A stretch of DNA of 55,181 nucleotides. It comes from Streptococcus suis (GTDB lineage Bacteria > Bacillota > Bacilli > Lactobacillales > Streptococcaceae). Shown one piece after another: positions 26,967 through 36,701 of the stretch (position 1 is the first letter of the stretch; each line of letters opens with the position of its first letter). The notes beneath the pieces are model-generated. The model was not told the origin of the DNA, made no database searches, and saw only the letters and a list, made by a program, of their open reading frames with translations. Location of the stretch: NCBI RefSeq assembly GCF_002964045.1, contig NZ_POPB01000355.1, forward strand, positions 1 to 55,181, written 5' to 3'. Position numbers and translations under genes: made by a program.

Positions 26967-28982
26967 GTGATAAAACAAGGTCTACTTAGATTGGTTTTGC
27001 TTGGTTTTGTCTGTCTCTTAGCTGCCTGTGGTGGTCAGAAAATGGGAGATGACCAAACACAAGTTGAAAAAGCAGAACCGACTATCCAAACTAATTTTTA
27101 TCAAGCTATAAATAGGGATTGGTTAAATGGCAGCTGGTTATCAAGTGGCACACCTTTCTACAATGAGTTTACAAGATTGCAAATGGATGTCGATGAGCAA
27201 TTAAAATCGGATTTTGACAAAATGGTAGCTGGTCAGCTAGAGCCTCAGTCTGAGGATTTAGTAGAATTTATCAAGTTGTATCAGCAGGGTCTTGATTTTA
27301 CCAAAAGGGAAGAAGATGGTGTCAGAGTAGCTAGAATGATACTGGATGAAATGTTGGGAATTGCTTCGTTTTCCGAGCTGAAATCGCTTAGTCAAGATTG
27401 GATTCGTAAGGACTATCCATTGCCCTATGGTCTTGATGTGATTGCCAATCCACGAAATACATCTGAAAGAATGCTGATTTTGCTGCCACCTCAGACGATT
27501 CTACCAGATAAGTCCTACTATGAAGACAGGACTGTTCGTGAGAAACTCATGAATTCTTACCGTATATCTGCGAGCCATATTTTGGAAAAATGTGGCTACT
27601 CAGACCAGGAGGCCACTGCTTTGGTTGAAGGAGCCATTACTTTTGACAATCGACTCGTTGACACTCTACCAGCTAGTGAGAATGTGAATAATGATTTGGG
27701 ACCTGTGAACGCAGAAGAACTTAGAACATTCTCAGAGGTCAAAAACTACTCTCCAACTTTATCAATTGGAGAACAATTGGTAGGATTGGTGGGCTTGGAA
27801 CCGGAGGAAGTTTATGTTTCTAATCCAAGCTACTTTGAACAATTATCCCACATTGTCAAGGAAGAAAATTTCTCAGAATATCGTTCATGGGCTTTAGTTA
27901 GTCAAGCAATGAAGTTAGCCCCCTATTTGACTGGGGAAATCATGCAGACAGCAGGGAGATTTCATGCAGAAGTCCAAGGACTTTCAGCCTCCTATCCGAA
28001 TGATTACATGACTTATCTAGATGTGACTGGAATGTTCAAGGAAAGTTTGGGTGTTTATTATGGTCGAAACTATGCCGATGAAACGGACTTACTTGCCATT
28101 CAGGAGATGGCTAAGGCAATCTCTAGGACCTATCAGGAAAGGATTCTAGCCAATGATTGGCTTAGTCAAACCACCAAGCAAGCTGCAATTAAAAAATTAG
28201 AAAATATCACATATCATATCGGCTATCCAAGGGAGTTGAGCGACTGGACCAAGTCATTAAAGGTTCGTGAAGACTTGTCTTATATTGAAAATATTTTGGC
28301 AATTACGATTCAAGCTAGAACAGGAGTTTTCGAGCGTTATAGCCAGCCAATAGATAGACAGACTTGGGCTAGCAATGTATCGGCAAGTGAAGTAACAGCC
28401 GCCTACGCTCCTAGTCAGAATGCGATTTATATTCCGGCGGCTATTTTACAAGCTCCGTATTATGACAAAAATCAATCTGTGGCCGAGAATTATGGCGGGA
28501 TTGGCAAAATTATTGCTCATGAATTTGTTCATGCTTTTGATGCTATAGGAGCAAATTTTGATGAGACTGGTAGTCTAAAAGACTGGTGGACAGAGCAAGA
28601 TAGACTAGCGTTTGAAGAAAAAAATCAAGCACTAGTAGACTTATTTGATGGTCAGGAAGTCTATGGTGGTAGAGTAGATGGTCACCTAACCTTGTCTGAA
28701 AATCTTGCGGATTTGGGAGGAATACAGATTGCTTTGGCTACGCTCAAAAAAGAAGAACCGTCAGCTAACCTAAAAGAATTTTTTGAGAATTATGCCCGTA
28801 GCCGTCGTGAAATGGTTGCGGTTGATTATGGCCGTTATCAACTTCAGGTAGATACGCATTCTCCGGAGGAATTTCGGGTCAATATCCAGTTACAGCAGAT
28901 GGATGATTTTTATGAAGTTTACACTATTCAAAAGGGAGACCCCATGTATAGGGCACCCGAAGAAAGAATGGTTATTTGGTAA
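26967..28982 (+). CDS. M13 (neprilysin-type) zinc endopeptidase lipoprotein
   Basis: The 671-residue extracellular protein has a signal peptide ending LLAAC (Cys about residue 21), so it is lipid-anchored. The peptidase M13 N-domain follows, then the zinc site HEFVHAFD (about 525-532), with the third zinc ligand Glu in SENLADLGG (about 579-587). The NVSASEVTAAYAPSQNAIY stretch contains the family substrate-binding NAxY element. Its relatives include streptococcal PepO, usually without a lipobox. A surface-anchored form would act on host or growth-medium peptides. A GTG start at 26967, after a GAGGGAG site, is chosen. The GNAT gene follows. Confidence 0.9.
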   Translation: MIKQGLLRLVLLGFVCLLAACGGQKMGDDQTQVEKAEPTIQTNFYQAINRDWLNGSWLSSGTPFYNEFTRLQMDVDEQLKSDFDKMVAGQLEPQSEDLVEFIKLYQQGLDFTKREEDGVRVARMILDEMLGIASFSELKSLSQDWIRKDYPLPYGLDVIANPRNTSERMLILLPPQTILPDKSYYEDRTVREKLMNSYRISASHILEKCGYSDQEATALVEGAITFDNRLVDTLPASENVNNDLGPVNAEELRTFSEVKNYSPTLSIGEQLVGLVGLEPEEVYVSNPSYFEQLSHIVKEENFSEYRSWALVSQAMKLAPYLTGEIMQTAGRFHAEVQGLSASYPNDYMTYLDVTGMFKESLGVYYGRNYADETDLLAIQEMAKAISRTYQERILANDWLSQTTKQAAIKKLENITYHIGYPRELSDWTKSLKVREDLSYIENILAITIQARTGVFERYSQPIDRQTWASNVSASEVTAAYAPSQNAIYIPAAILQAPYYDKNQSVAENYGGIGKIIAHEFVHAFDAIGANFDETGSLKDWWTEQDRLAFEEKNQALVDLFDGQEVYGGRVDGHLTLSENLADLGGIQIALATLKKEEPSANLKEFFENYARSRREMVAVDYGRYQLQVDTHSPEEFRVNIQLQQMDDFYEVYTIQKGDPMYRAPEERMVIW

Positions 28983-29050
28983 AGGAAAGGTAGCAATCTA
29001 TGATGGACTTACCTATTCCAAAATGAATGTTGAGAATGCAGGATGATTTT

Positions 29051-29557
29051 ATGATAATTTCCAATTTATCCACCCGCTTTCAAGTTCGAAAGCTAACTGA
29101 AGCTGATTTGGAGCAGGTTTTGGCCCTCTACCAGACTAATCCTCTCTATTTTGAACATTTTCCGTCCCTACCTAGTCTGGAAAGTTTGGCCAATGACCTG
29201 ATAGATTGTCCACCAGGTAAGGAGCTATCAGATAAGTATTTTCTAGGATTTTGGGACAAAGAGCGATTAGTTGCCATCTTAGACCTAATTGACGGTTATC
29301 CGACAGAAGATACCTACTATATCGGACTTTTTATGGTAGATGCTCATTTTTCTGGACAAGGTCTTGGTTCAAAGATTATAGCAGAGCTTCTGCCCCAGTT
29401 AGCAACAAGCTTCAAAAAGGTGCGTCTTGGCTATGTAGAAAGCAATCCCCAGTCCAGTCATTTTTGGTCCAAGGTCAGATTTTGCCCAACTGGTGAGGTC
29501 AAAGAGTTGGCTGGAAAAACAATCGTCATAGCCGAATATACATTGGATGAATCATAA
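29051..29557 (+). CDS. GNAT-family N-acetyltransferase
   Basis: The 168-residue protein of the GCN5-related acyltransferase fold has the acetyl-CoA loop in HFSGQGLGSKIIAELLPQL (about residues 97-115) and YYIGLFMVDAHFS before it, typical of the Q/RxxGxG/A signature. Acceptor substrate is unknown. Three in-frame starts exist (29027 TTG, 29036 and 29051). ATG 29051 is preferred because AGGATG lies 7-8 bases upstream, but 29036 cannot be excluded. The gene runs toward the convergent metallo-hydrolase gene; the short hairpin region 29560-29595 separates them. Confidence 0.8.
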   Translation: MIISNLSTRFQVRKLTEADLEQVLALYQTNPLYFEHFPSLPSLESLANDLIDCPPGKELSDKYFLGFWDKERLVAILDLIDGYPTEDTYYIGLFMVDAHFSGQGLGSKIIAELLPQLATSFKKVRLGYVESNPQSSHFWSKVRFCPTGEVKELAGKTIVIAEYTLDES

Positions 29558-29600
29558 TAAAAAACTGCCTGGTTCAATCAGAACTGGGCAGTACTTGTTT
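29556..29600. terminator. Hairpin between convergent GNAT and metallo-hydrolase genes
   Basis: AAACTGCCTGGTTC and GAACTGGGCAGT form an imperfect stem in the 42-base gap, with A and T runs at the two sides. It probably terminates both genes. Confidence 0.6.
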
Positions 29601-30241
29601 TACATTCTAAAAAATGGATTGAAATTTTTCTCATGTCCAACGCTGGTATTTTGACCATGACCGGGATGGATAGTGTAGTGGTTTGGTAGGGTAAAAATGT
29701 GTTCTCTGATACCTGCAATCAAGTCGTCAAAATTGCTGGTTGGCAGGTCTGTACGCCCAATCGTTTCACGGAAGAGAGCATCACCTGTAATGACCGCTTC
29801 AGCTTCTGGGAAAATAAAGGATACCCCACCGATGGAGTGGCCGGGTGTTGGCACAACCTTGAAACGAAAACCGTCAAACTGGTAGTCCTCTTGGTATTGG
29901 AAGATTTTTTCAGCGGGTCGGCAGACTACATTTTCCATATCATCGTGACGAGGTAGGCCAGACAAGTTCATCTCAGGTGTAAATAGCCAGCTGGCTTCGC
30001 TTTCAGCCACATAGACTGGCGGGAAATTGTAGGTCTCACGCAGGATGTCCAAGCTCATAATATGGTCGTAGTGGGTATGGGTCAAGAGAATGGCTGAAAT
30101 GGGCTTGCCAATTTTTTCAATCATTGCTTGAATTTTGGTCCAGTCACTTCCTGGGTCAACGACAAGCAGGTGGCTATCGTTTTCAATGTAGTAGGTATTT
30201 TGAAAGGCAACAGGGTTGACAGATTTATGGATGAACATCAT
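29600..30241 (-). CDS. Metallo-beta-lactamase-fold hydrolase, glyoxalase II-like
   Basis: The 213-residue cytoplasmic protein has the zinc-binding THTHYDH motif (about residues 55-61), the downstream His in PTPGHSIGG (about 134-142), Asp in ITGDALF (about 153-159) and the last His in IHPGHGQNT (about 195-203). It belongs to the YcbL/GloB-like group of small thioester hydrolases. The exact substrate is uncertain. Two tandem ATGs occur at the start. Gene is on the minus strand, divergent from dinG. Confidence 0.87.
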   Translation of the reverse strand: MMFIHKSVNPVAFQNTYYIENDSHLLVVDPGSDWTKIQAMIEKIGKPISAILLTHTHYDHIMSLDILRETYNFPPVYVAESEASWLFTPEMNLSGLPRHDDMENVVCRPAEKIFQYQEDYQFDGFRFKVVPTPGHSIGGVSFIFPEAEAVITGDALFRETIGRTDLPTSNFDDLIAGIREHIFTLPNHYTIHPGHGQNTSVGHEKNFNPFFRM

Positions 30242-30340
30242 ACTTCTCCTTACCAGAAACAGTTTTTATACAAGTAGTCTAACAAAAAAATCCAGTGAAT
30301 TCATGGATTTTGTTTGAGGCTTTTTCAGTGGGAGCGAATG

Positions 30341-30349
30341 TGCTATAAT
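30341..30349 (+). promoter_or_regulatory. Extended -10 promoter of dinG
   Basis: TGCTATAAT (30341-30349) is an extended -10. The expected start point is 30356-30357, the A of the dinG ATG, so the message may be leaderless. Confidence 0.65.
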
Positions 30350-30356
30350 GAACAGT

Positions 30357-32816
30357 ATGAAAGACACAAGAACAAGCAATCGGTATGCCGTTGTGGATTT
30401 GGAAGCAACTGGTACAGGAGCCGATGCAAAAATCATTCAAATCGGGATTGTTCTGGTTGAAAACGGAGAAATCATTGACAGTTACGCAACGGACATCAAT
30501 CCCTATGAGCTACTGGATGACCATATCAAGAATCTGACAGGTATCACAGACCAACAGCTAAGTAAGGCACCTGATTTTGGTCAAGTAGCAAGTACCATTT
30601 ATGACATGATTGGTGATGCTATTTTCGTCGCCCATAATGTCAAGTTTGATGCCAATCTCTTGGCGGAAGCCCTCTTTTTTGAAGGCTATGAACTGTTGAC
30701 GCCACGTGTAGATACGGTGGAGCTATCTCAATTATTCTTCCCAACCTTTGACAAATATAGTCTGGGAAATCTTGCAGAGCATTTGGAACTTGGCTTGGAC
30801 CAGGCTCACACAGCCATATCAGATGCCATGGCAACGGCTCGTCTCCTCATCAAAATTCAAGAGAAAATAAAGAGCTTACCCAGGTCTATTGTTGAAAAGA
30901 TTCTTGATTTGGCGGATAATCTACTCTTTGAATCCCGTTTGGTCATTGATGAGCTGGTGCCCTATCTATCCGAAACCTTGTCGACCAGTCTAGAAAGTAT
31001 TCATGGCTTGGTCTTGAAAAAGCCAGTAAAAGACCAGCCAGCCTACCATCTATCGGAAGATTTTGTGACCAATCTTGCCCTACTCGGTCTACACGAACGC
31101 AAAAAACAAACAGCCTTCGCTCAAGTTGTCGAAAAACGCTTGGCAGAAGCAGAAAAAGTGCATTTTATACAGGCACAGGCAGGTTTGGGCAAGACCTATG
31201 GTTATCTACTGCCCTTACTTGCAAAGTCGGACCAACCCCTACTAGTTACGGTACCGACCAAGCTCCTTCAAGAGCAAATTATGGAAAAAGAGGGAAGCAA
31301 GCTGCGAGAGATTTTCCATATTTCCATGGCATCCCTCAAGTCGCCCAAGCATTTTATCAAATTGGATAAGTATTGGAAAACCCTGCAAAGACAGGATGAC
31401 AATCGCCTAGTCAATCAATTCAAGATGCATATCCTTGTCTGGTTGATGGAAACTCAAACAGGCGATTTGGACGAACTCAAGCAGAAACAACGCTATCAAG
31501 CCTACTTTGATGAGATTGCCCATGATGGCAATTTGGAGCCAGAAAGTCTTTTCTGGGGCTGGGATTTTTGGCAACGTTTGAACAAGCAAGCCTTAACCAG
31601 CAAGTTGCTCGTCACCAACCATGCCTATTTCCTCAGTCATCTCAAGGACCAAGATCCACTGATGAACAATCGCTTGGTGGTCATCGACGAGGCCCAGAAA
31701 TTTCTTTTGGCTGCTGAAAATCTCGCGACGGATTCACAGGATATAACGGCTCTTTTGCAAGCATTGCAGAGCAAGAAAGACAAGGCCGATAAGCTCTTAG
31801 ACCAGCGCCTTTATGAATCCTGCCAGTTTGAGCTTAACCATCTCTTGACCCGTTTTCGACAGCATGGGCAGCGGGAAATTTCAAAAGAAGAACTTGGCCA
31901 AGTCAAGCAGAATCTGGCTGAGTTACAGGATATTGACCTACAGGACCTGGACCATCTCCTTGATAGGTATGATCATTTTTGGTTGGAGGAGAAGAATCTT
32001 GAGGACAAGCGGATTGCTTATCTGCGTGGTTCCAAGGACAGCCTTTTGAATGTGACCAACTACTTGCCAGACACCAAGATTTTCTGCATCAGCGCTACCT
32101 TGACCATCAGTAAAAAGGTTAGCCTAGCAGATTTGCTTGGATTTGAGCAGGTCACCATGGACTTGCTTCCAACGCAGGCAGTGACCAACCAGCAGCTATT
32201 CTTTCCAACCCACCTCCCTGATATCCTCGCTTGGACCAAGGAGGAGCATGCAGCTTATTTGGCTACTACTTTAGGAGAAATAGCAGAGCTGAGACGACCG
32301 ATTTTGGTCTTGTTTACCTCTATTTCTCTGCTCTTGCAGGTGTCGGATTTGTTAGATGAAAGTGATATTCCCCACCTAGCCCAGCACAAGCATGGCCAGG
32401 AAATGACTCTCAAACGCAAATTTGAACGAGGGGAATGTCAGATTTTGCTGGGTACAGGTGTCTTTTGGGAGGGAGTTGATTTTGCCAGTCAGCACCAACT
32501 GATTCAGGTCATTACGAGACTGCCATTCGATAATCCCAAGGACCGTTTTGTCCAGAAAATCAATCATCATCTACGCGAGCAAGAAAAAAATCCATTTTAC
32601 GATTACAGCCTGCCTATGATGATGATTAAGCTCAAACAAGCCATCGGTCGAACTAATCGGCATGACAACCAAGATTCTCTAGTTTTGGTATTAGATCCTC
32701 GCATCCATACCAAACGCTATGGACAGCAAATTCTGTCCTTCTTTGAGAAAGACTATCAAGTATTGCAACCTAGTGAAAGTGAGATGGTAGCAATCGCACA
32801 GGAATTTTTTGAATAG
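30357..32816 (+). CDS. dinG: DinG-type helicase with N-terminal DnaQ-like exonuclease domain
   Basis: The 819-residue repair protein joins a 3'-5' exonuclease domain (residues about 9-170; AVVDLEATGTG, then HNVKFDANLL and HTAISDAMATARL) to a superfamily 2 helicase with Walker A QAGLGKTYG (about 280), DEAQ box LVVIDEAQK and the C-terminal motifs LLGTGVFWEGVDF and QAIGRTNRHD. This domain fusion is standard for low-GC Gram-positive DinG, which lacks the iron-sulfur cluster of the E. coli protein. The start at 30348 is rejected because its ATG lies inside the -10 box; 30357 fits a leaderless transcript. It sits alone, followed by a terminator. Confidence 0.93.
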   Translation: MKDTRTSNRYAVVDLEATGTGADAKIIQIGIVLVENGEIIDSYATDINPYELLDDHIKNLTGITDQQLSKAPDFGQVASTIYDMIGDAIFVAHNVKFDANLLAEALFFEGYELLTPRVDTVELSQLFFPTFDKYSLGNLAEHLELGLDQAHTAISDAMATARLLIKIQEKIKSLPRSIVEKILDLADNLLFESRLVIDELVPYLSETLSTSLESIHGLVLKKPVKDQPAYHLSEDFVTNLALLGLHERKKQTAFAQVVEKRLAEAEKVHFIQAQAGLGKTYGYLLPLLAKSDQPLLVTVPTKLLQEQIMEKEGSKLREIFHISMASLKSPKHFIKLDKYWKTLQRQDDNRLVNQFKMHILVWLMETQTGDLDELKQKQRYQAYFDEIAHDGNLEPESLFWGWDFWQRLNKQALTSKLLVTNHAYFLSHLKDQDPLMNNRLVVIDEAQKFLLAAENLATDSQDITALLQALQSKKDKADKLLDQRLYESCQFELNHLLTRFRQHGQREISKEELGQVKQNLAELQDIDLQDLDHLLDRYDHFWLEEKNLEDKRIAYLRGSKDSLLNVTNYLPDTKIFCISATLTISKKVSLADLLGFEQVTMDLLPTQAVTNQQLFFPTHLPDILAWTKEEHAAYLATTLGEIAELRRPILVLFTSISLLLQVSDLLDESDIPHLAQHKHGQEMTLKRKFERGECQILLGTGVFWEGVDFASQHQLIQVITRLPFDNPKDRFVQKINHHLREQEKNPFYDYSLPMMMIKLKQAIGRTNRHDNQDSLVLVLDPRIHTKRYGQQILSFFEKDYQVLQPSESEMVAIAQEFFE

Positions 32817-32820
32817 ATAA

Positions 32821-32849
32821 AAAGGAAGCGGCTAGGCTTCCTTTTGTTT
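32821..32849 (+). terminator. Terminator after dinG
   Basis: AAAGGAAGC and GCTTCCTTT form a 9-bp stem with a T-rich tail. Confidence 0.85.
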
Positions 32850-32923
32850 CGAGCTTTTTTTAATGCTACTCAGATTCTCTCACTCCTTATCGAATAACAT
32901 TGATTTTCTTTATACCTAAAATA

Positions 32924-32932
32924 TGGTATAAT
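32924..32932 (+). promoter_or_regulatory. Extended -10 promoter of proBAC
   Basis: TGGTATAAT is an extended -10; TTGATT lies 21 bp upstream and is too far for a normal -35. The ATG of proB is at 32965. Confidence 0.65.
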
Positions 32933-32964
32933 TTTCCAAATATTAGTTTTTGTGAGAAGAGATT

Positions 32965-34041
32965 ATGACAGAAGAAACGATCGTATTTAAGGTGGGCACC
33001 AGCTCACTGACACAAGAAAACGGGAGTTTGGATCGGATTAAGATTGCTCGGATTACCAATCAGCTAGCTCAGTTGCATCAGAAGGGCTACCAGATTGTGT
33101 TGGTGACTTCGGGCTCGATTGCTGCTGGTTTTCGGAGATTGGGATTTGACAAGCGACCGACCAAGATTGCGGAAAAGCAAGCATCTGCGGCTGTGGGTCA
33201 GGGCTTGCTGATTGAGGAATATACGCAGAATCTGATGAAAGACGGCATCGTATCGGCTCAGATTTTGCTGACCCAGGATGATTTTGCGGATGCCAGACGT
33301 TATCAGAATGCTTCTCAGGCCATGCAGGTCTTGCTCAAGCAACGGGCCATTCCCATTATCAATGAAAATGATACCATTGCCATTGAGGAAATCAAGGTGG
33401 GGGATAATGACACCTTATCTGCCCAGGTGGCTTCTCTCTTGAAAGCAGACCTCTTGGTGCTTTTAACGGATGTGGATGGACTTTACACGGCCAATCCCAA
33501 CAGTGATCCGACTGCCCAGCATTTGCCTCAAATCAAGGAAATTACGGAAGATTTGTTTGCAATGGCAGCAGGAGCAGGCTCGTCCAACGGAACGGGTGGC
33601 ATGACCACCAAATTGCAGGCGGCACAGATTGCGACCAAGTCAGGGGTACCTGTCTTTATCTGCTCTTCAAAAGAGGATACCGCTCTCTTACAGGCAGTCA
33701 CCCAGGCCAATCGTGGCACTCTCTTTTTAGCAGATGACCATGCCATGAACCAGCGCAAGCAGTGGATGGCCTTCTACGCTCGGACAGACGCAGCGGTTGA
33801 AGTGGATGCTGGTGCGGTTGAGGCTATGTTGCACCAAGGTCGTAGTCTGTTAGCTGCGGGTGTCAAAGCCCTTGAAGGCGACTTTGAAGTGGGGCAGGTT
33901 GTGGAAGTTTACAGCCAGGCGGACCACCGTTTGATTGGTAAAGGGCGGGTCAAACTGTCCTCCAAGGACTTGCAGGACCAGTTGGCAAATGGCAGAGCAG
34001 AGGGCGTGCTTATTCACCGCAACGATTGGGTGAGCTTATAG
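32965..34041 (+). CDS. proB: Glutamate 5-kinase
   Basis: First enzyme of proline synthesis; phosphorylates L-glutamate to glutamyl-5-phosphate. The 358-residue protein has the amino-acid kinase domain (residues about 4-250; [33 protein letters not shown] [18 protein letters not shown]) and a C-terminal PUA domain (about 270-350). GSGNTGGM-like [16 protein letters not shown] marks the substrate loop. Expected to be inhibited by proline. Leads the proB-proA-proC operon; proA starts 66 bp later. Confidence 0.96.
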   Translation: MTEETIVFKVGTSSLTQENGSLDRIKIARITNQLAQLHQKGYQIVLVTSGSIAAGFRRLGFDKRPTKIAEKQASAAVGQGLLIEEYTQNLMKDGIVSAQILLTQDDFADARRYQNASQAMQVLLKQRAIPIINENDTIAIEEIKVGDNDTLSAQVASLLKADLLVLLTDVDGLYTANPNSDPTAQHLPQIKEITEDLFAMAAGAGSSNGTGGMTTKLQAAQIATKSGVPVFICSSKEDTALLQAVTQANRGTLFLADDHAMNQRKQWMAFYARTDAAVEVDAGAVEAMLHQGRSLLAAGVKALEGDFEVGQVVEVYSQADHRLIGKGRVKLSSKDLQDQLANGRAEGVLIHRNDWVSL

Positions 34042-34107
34042 TCATTCAGTTTTTCTTTTATTATTGTAACGAACGAGCAAACTGAAAGACTAACATAGGA
34101 GAAAATT

Positions 34108-35346
34108 ATGACAACAACACAAGCATTATTAGATAGTTTATTGGCCCACAAGGCTTCTATCAACCTTGCAACAACAGACCAGAAAAACCAGGCCCTATCG
34201 GCTATGGCAAACCAGTTGATTGCTCAGACGGAGGCAATCCTAGCAGGCAATGCCATCGACATGGAACATGCCCAAGGCAAGATTAGCCAGGTGATGCAGG
34301 ACCGTTTGCTGCTGACAGAGGAACGGATTGAAGCCATGGCGGATGGCATTCGGGCCTTGATTGGCTTGCCAGATCCTGTCGGTTTAGTCTTGGAAGAATC
34401 TACTCGGGCAGACGGCTTACATATTCGCAAGAAATCCATTCCCTTTGGCTTAGTGGGAATGATTTACGAAAGCCGACCAAACGTGACCTCAGACGCCGCA
34501 GCCTTGGCCATCAAGAGTGGTAATGCGGTCATCTTGCGTGGAGGAAAGGAAGCCTTTCATTCTTCTCAGGCCATTGTTTCGGCATTAAAAGCTGGACTGG
34601 AAGAGGTCGGCTTGTCACCCAAGGTTATCGAATTGGTTCAAGATACCAGCCGAGCCTCTGCGACAGAGCTGATGACGGCAAAAGGTAAGATTGACTTATT
34701 GGTGCCTCGTGGTGGTGCGGGCTTGATTCAAGCCGTTGTAGAAAATGCAACAGTTCCTGTTATCGAAACAGGTACGGGCATCTGCCATGTCTATGTGGAC
34801 AAGGATGCGGACTTGGACAAGGCTTTACAAATTGCAGTCAATGCCAAAGTCAACCGTCCTTCAGCTTGTAATTCGGCAGAGGTCTTGTTGATCCATGAAG
34901 CTATTGCCAGCCAATTCCTACCTCGCTTGGAAGAAGCTCTTTCTGGTCAGGTGGAATTACGTGCTGACGGTCAGGCCCAGGCTATTCTAAACCAATCCAC
35001 ACCAGCAAGCGACCAAGATTTTGATACAGAATTTTTGGACTATATCTTGGCTGTCAAGGTCGTTTCAAACGTAGAAGAGGCTATCAGCCACATCGCTCAA
35101 CACTCGACAGGGCACAGCGAGGCTATTGTGACGGAAAACAGCCAAACGGCAGAACTTTTTACACTCCATGTGGACTCGGCAGCAGTCTATGTCAATGCCT
35201 CGACCCGTTTCACAGACGGTGGCGAGTTCGGTCTGGGCTGCGAGTTGGGCATTTCCACCCAGAAGATGCACGCTCGTGGTCCTATGGGTCTGCGTGAGAT
35301 GACCACCTACAAGTACATCATCACAGGCGACGGTCACATTCGTTAG
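34108..35346 (+). CDS. proA: Gamma-glutamyl phosphate reductase
   Basis: The 412-residue NADPH-dependent enzyme converts glutamyl-5-phosphate to glutamate-5-semialdehyde. It has the aldehyde dehydrogenase fold with the catalytic Cys in [15 protein letters not shown] (about residue 253) and the cofactor region around [20 protein letters not shown]. Length is typical. In the proBAC operon, 9 bp before proC. Two of the three substrates of the pathway are thus channelled by adjacent genes. Confidence 0.97.
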   Translation: MTTTQALLDSLLAHKASINLATTDQKNQALSAMANQLIAQTEAILAGNAIDMEHAQGKISQVMQDRLLLTEERIEAMADGIRALIGLPDPVGLVLEESTRADGLHIRKKSIPFGLVGMIYESRPNVTSDAAALAIKSGNAVILRGGKEAFHSSQAIVSALKAGLEEVGLSPKVIELVQDTSRASATELMTAKGKIDLLVPRGGAGLIQAVVENATVPVIETGTGICHVYVDKDADLDKALQIAVNAKVNRPSACNSAEVLLIHEAIASQFLPRLEEALSGQVELRADGQAQAILNQSTPASDQDFDTEFLDYILAVKVVSNVEEAISHIAQHSTGHSEAIVTENSQTAELFTLHVDSAAVYVNASTRFTDGGEFGLGCELGISTQKMHARGPMGLREMTTYKYIITGDGHIR

Positions 35347-35355
35347 GAGGACAAG

Positions 35356-36141
35356 ATGAAGATTGGATTTATCGGACTGGGCAACATGGGAGCGGCCCTG
35401 GCCCAAGCGGTCAGCCAGCAGCCAGACACCCAGCTCCTACTCAGCAACCACAACCCAGCAAAAGCCCAGGCTCTTCAAGAGAAGGTAGGCGGTCAACTTT
35501 TTTCTAATGGGGAAATAGCAGAGCAGGCCGAGGTCATTTTCCTTGGGGTCAAACCTCACCTGATTGAGTCCGTTTTGTCAACCTTACAGGCCCAGATTAG
35601 CCAGAATCCGTCGGCCATTTGGATTTCCATGGCAGCAGGAGTGACTCTTGATAGCCTAGCAGAATTTGTGTCGGCAGACAAACTCATTCGGATCATGCCC
35701 AATACACCAGTCGCTATCGGCCAAGGCATGACAACCTATAGCTTGGTCAATCAAGACTTCGCTCCGCTATTGGAACAAATCCTAGAAAAATCAGGCAAGG
35801 TTCAGCAAGTGCCAGAGAGCCTGATCGATGCAGCAACGGCTATCGCAGGCTGCGGCCCTGCCTTCGTCTATCAGATGATCGAGGCCCTGACCGATGCCGG
35901 TGTGCAGAACGGGCTGACGGCTCAGGATGCCAAGATTCTGGCGGCTCAGACCCTAACAGGTACTGCTCAGATGGTCTTGGAGAGCGACAAGCACCCAGCC
36001 CAACTCCGACAGGAAGTGACCTCGCCAGGCGGCTCAACCATCGCAGGCGTGGTGGCACTGGAAAAAGAAGGCTTCCGTTACGCTATTATCAAGGCGGTCG
36101 CCGCAGCCCTCAAAAAGACAAAGAAATTAGGGAAAAAATAG
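35356..36141 (+). CDS. proC: Pyrroline-5-carboxylate reductase
   Basis: The 261-residue enzyme performs the last step of proline synthesis, reducing pyrroline-5-carboxylate with NAD(P)H. It has the Rossmann loop KIGFIGLGNMGAAL (residues about 2-15), the FLGVKPHLIE region and the C-terminal signature QLRQEVTSPGGSTIAGV (about 216-232). It follows proA by 9 bp, with AGGAGG overlapping the proA stop. A symmetrical terminator follows. Confidence 0.96.
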   Translation: MKIGFIGLGNMGAALAQAVSQQPDTQLLLSNHNPAKAQALQEKVGGQLFSNGEIAEQAEVIFLGVKPHLIESVLSTLQAQISQNPSAIWISMAAGVTLDSLAEFVSADKLIRIMPNTPVAIGQGMTTYSLVNQDFAPLLEQILEKSGKVQQVPESLIDAATAIAGCGPAFVYQMIEALTDAGVQNGLTAQDAKILAAQTLTGTAQMVLESDKHPAQLRQEVTSPGGSTIAGVVALEKEGFRYAIIKAVAAALKKTKKLGKK

Positions 36142-36147
36142 AAGACA

Positions 36148-36182
36148 GCAAAAAACGGGACTTTTAATCCCGTTTTGTTTTT
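36148..36182. terminator. Bidirectional terminator between proC and the TetR-type gene
   Basis: AAAACGGGA and TCCCGTTTT form a 9-bp stem with loop CTTTTAA, flanked by A and T runs. The last codons of the opposite-strand regulator gene lie inside it. Confidence 0.85.
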
Positions 36183-36568
36183 TCTTTGATCCATTGGCTG
36201 ACGTTGGACAGGGCCTTGCTTTGTCCGGCCTTGCGTTTTTGTTCGTGGACAAATTCCGCAAAACTCTGCTTGACACCGTCTTTCTGGACCTTATCCTGCA
36301 GATCTTGCCATTTTTTCTTGAGGTTGCTGGAAGTCCGTTCGTAGTAGTCCTCAAGAATTTCTTCCTTGGACTTGTAATTGCGGTAGAAGGCATTACGCGA
36401 TACTCCAGCTTTTCGGACCAATTCAGAAACGGAAATTTGCTTGATGTCTTTTTTTTCTAGGAGAAATAGCAGAGCTGTTTCGATGGATTCCTTGGTTAAT
36501 TGATTGGCTTCCTTGTTGGATTGGTAGAGATTTTTTAATGATTTTGGTGAAATCTTCCGTTCTGCCAT
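36164..36568 (-). CDS. Short TetR-type transcriptional regulator
   Basis: The 134-residue DNA-binding protein has the TetR N-terminal helices with the helix-turn-helix at about residues 41-64 (ISVSELVRKAGVSRNAFYRNYKSKEE). The C-terminal ligand domain is only about 65 residues, far shorter than the usual ~120, and ends KEKTKRD inside a terminator hairpin. It may be a natural short form or a trimmed gene. CACATGTG (36580-36587), just upstream of its start, is a candidate own operator. It faces proC and diverges from the degV-family gene, so it could also control that gene. Confidence 0.75.
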   Translation of the reverse strand: MAERKISPKSLKNLYQSNKEANQLTKESIETALLFLLEKKDIKQISVSELVRKAGVSRNAFYRNYKSKEEILEDYYERTSSNLKKKWQDLQDKVQKDGVKQSFAEFVHEQKRKAGQSKALSNVSQWIKEKTKRD

Positions 36569-36627
36569 AGATTTCCTCTCACATGTGTCACATCGGAAAG
36601 TAAATGTTTTCAGATGATATAGTTTAA

Positions 36628-36636
36628 TGATATAAT
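36628..36636 (+). promoter_or_regulatory. Extended -10 promoter of the DegV-family gene
   Basis: TGATATAAT is an extended -10, with TTTTCA at 36607-36612 as a possible -35 at 18 bp. The gene starts at 36702. Confidence 0.6.
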
Positions 36637-36701
36637 TGTAAGTAAATAGAGATTTATTGTCAAATAAAACAGTAGAATAAACAAGTAGAAATGAGAATCC
36701 T

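Noticed and set aside
28990..29029. Eight-codon frame after the M13 gene (MMDLPIPK)
   Set aside because: Too short to support, and overlaps the leader of the GNAT gene.
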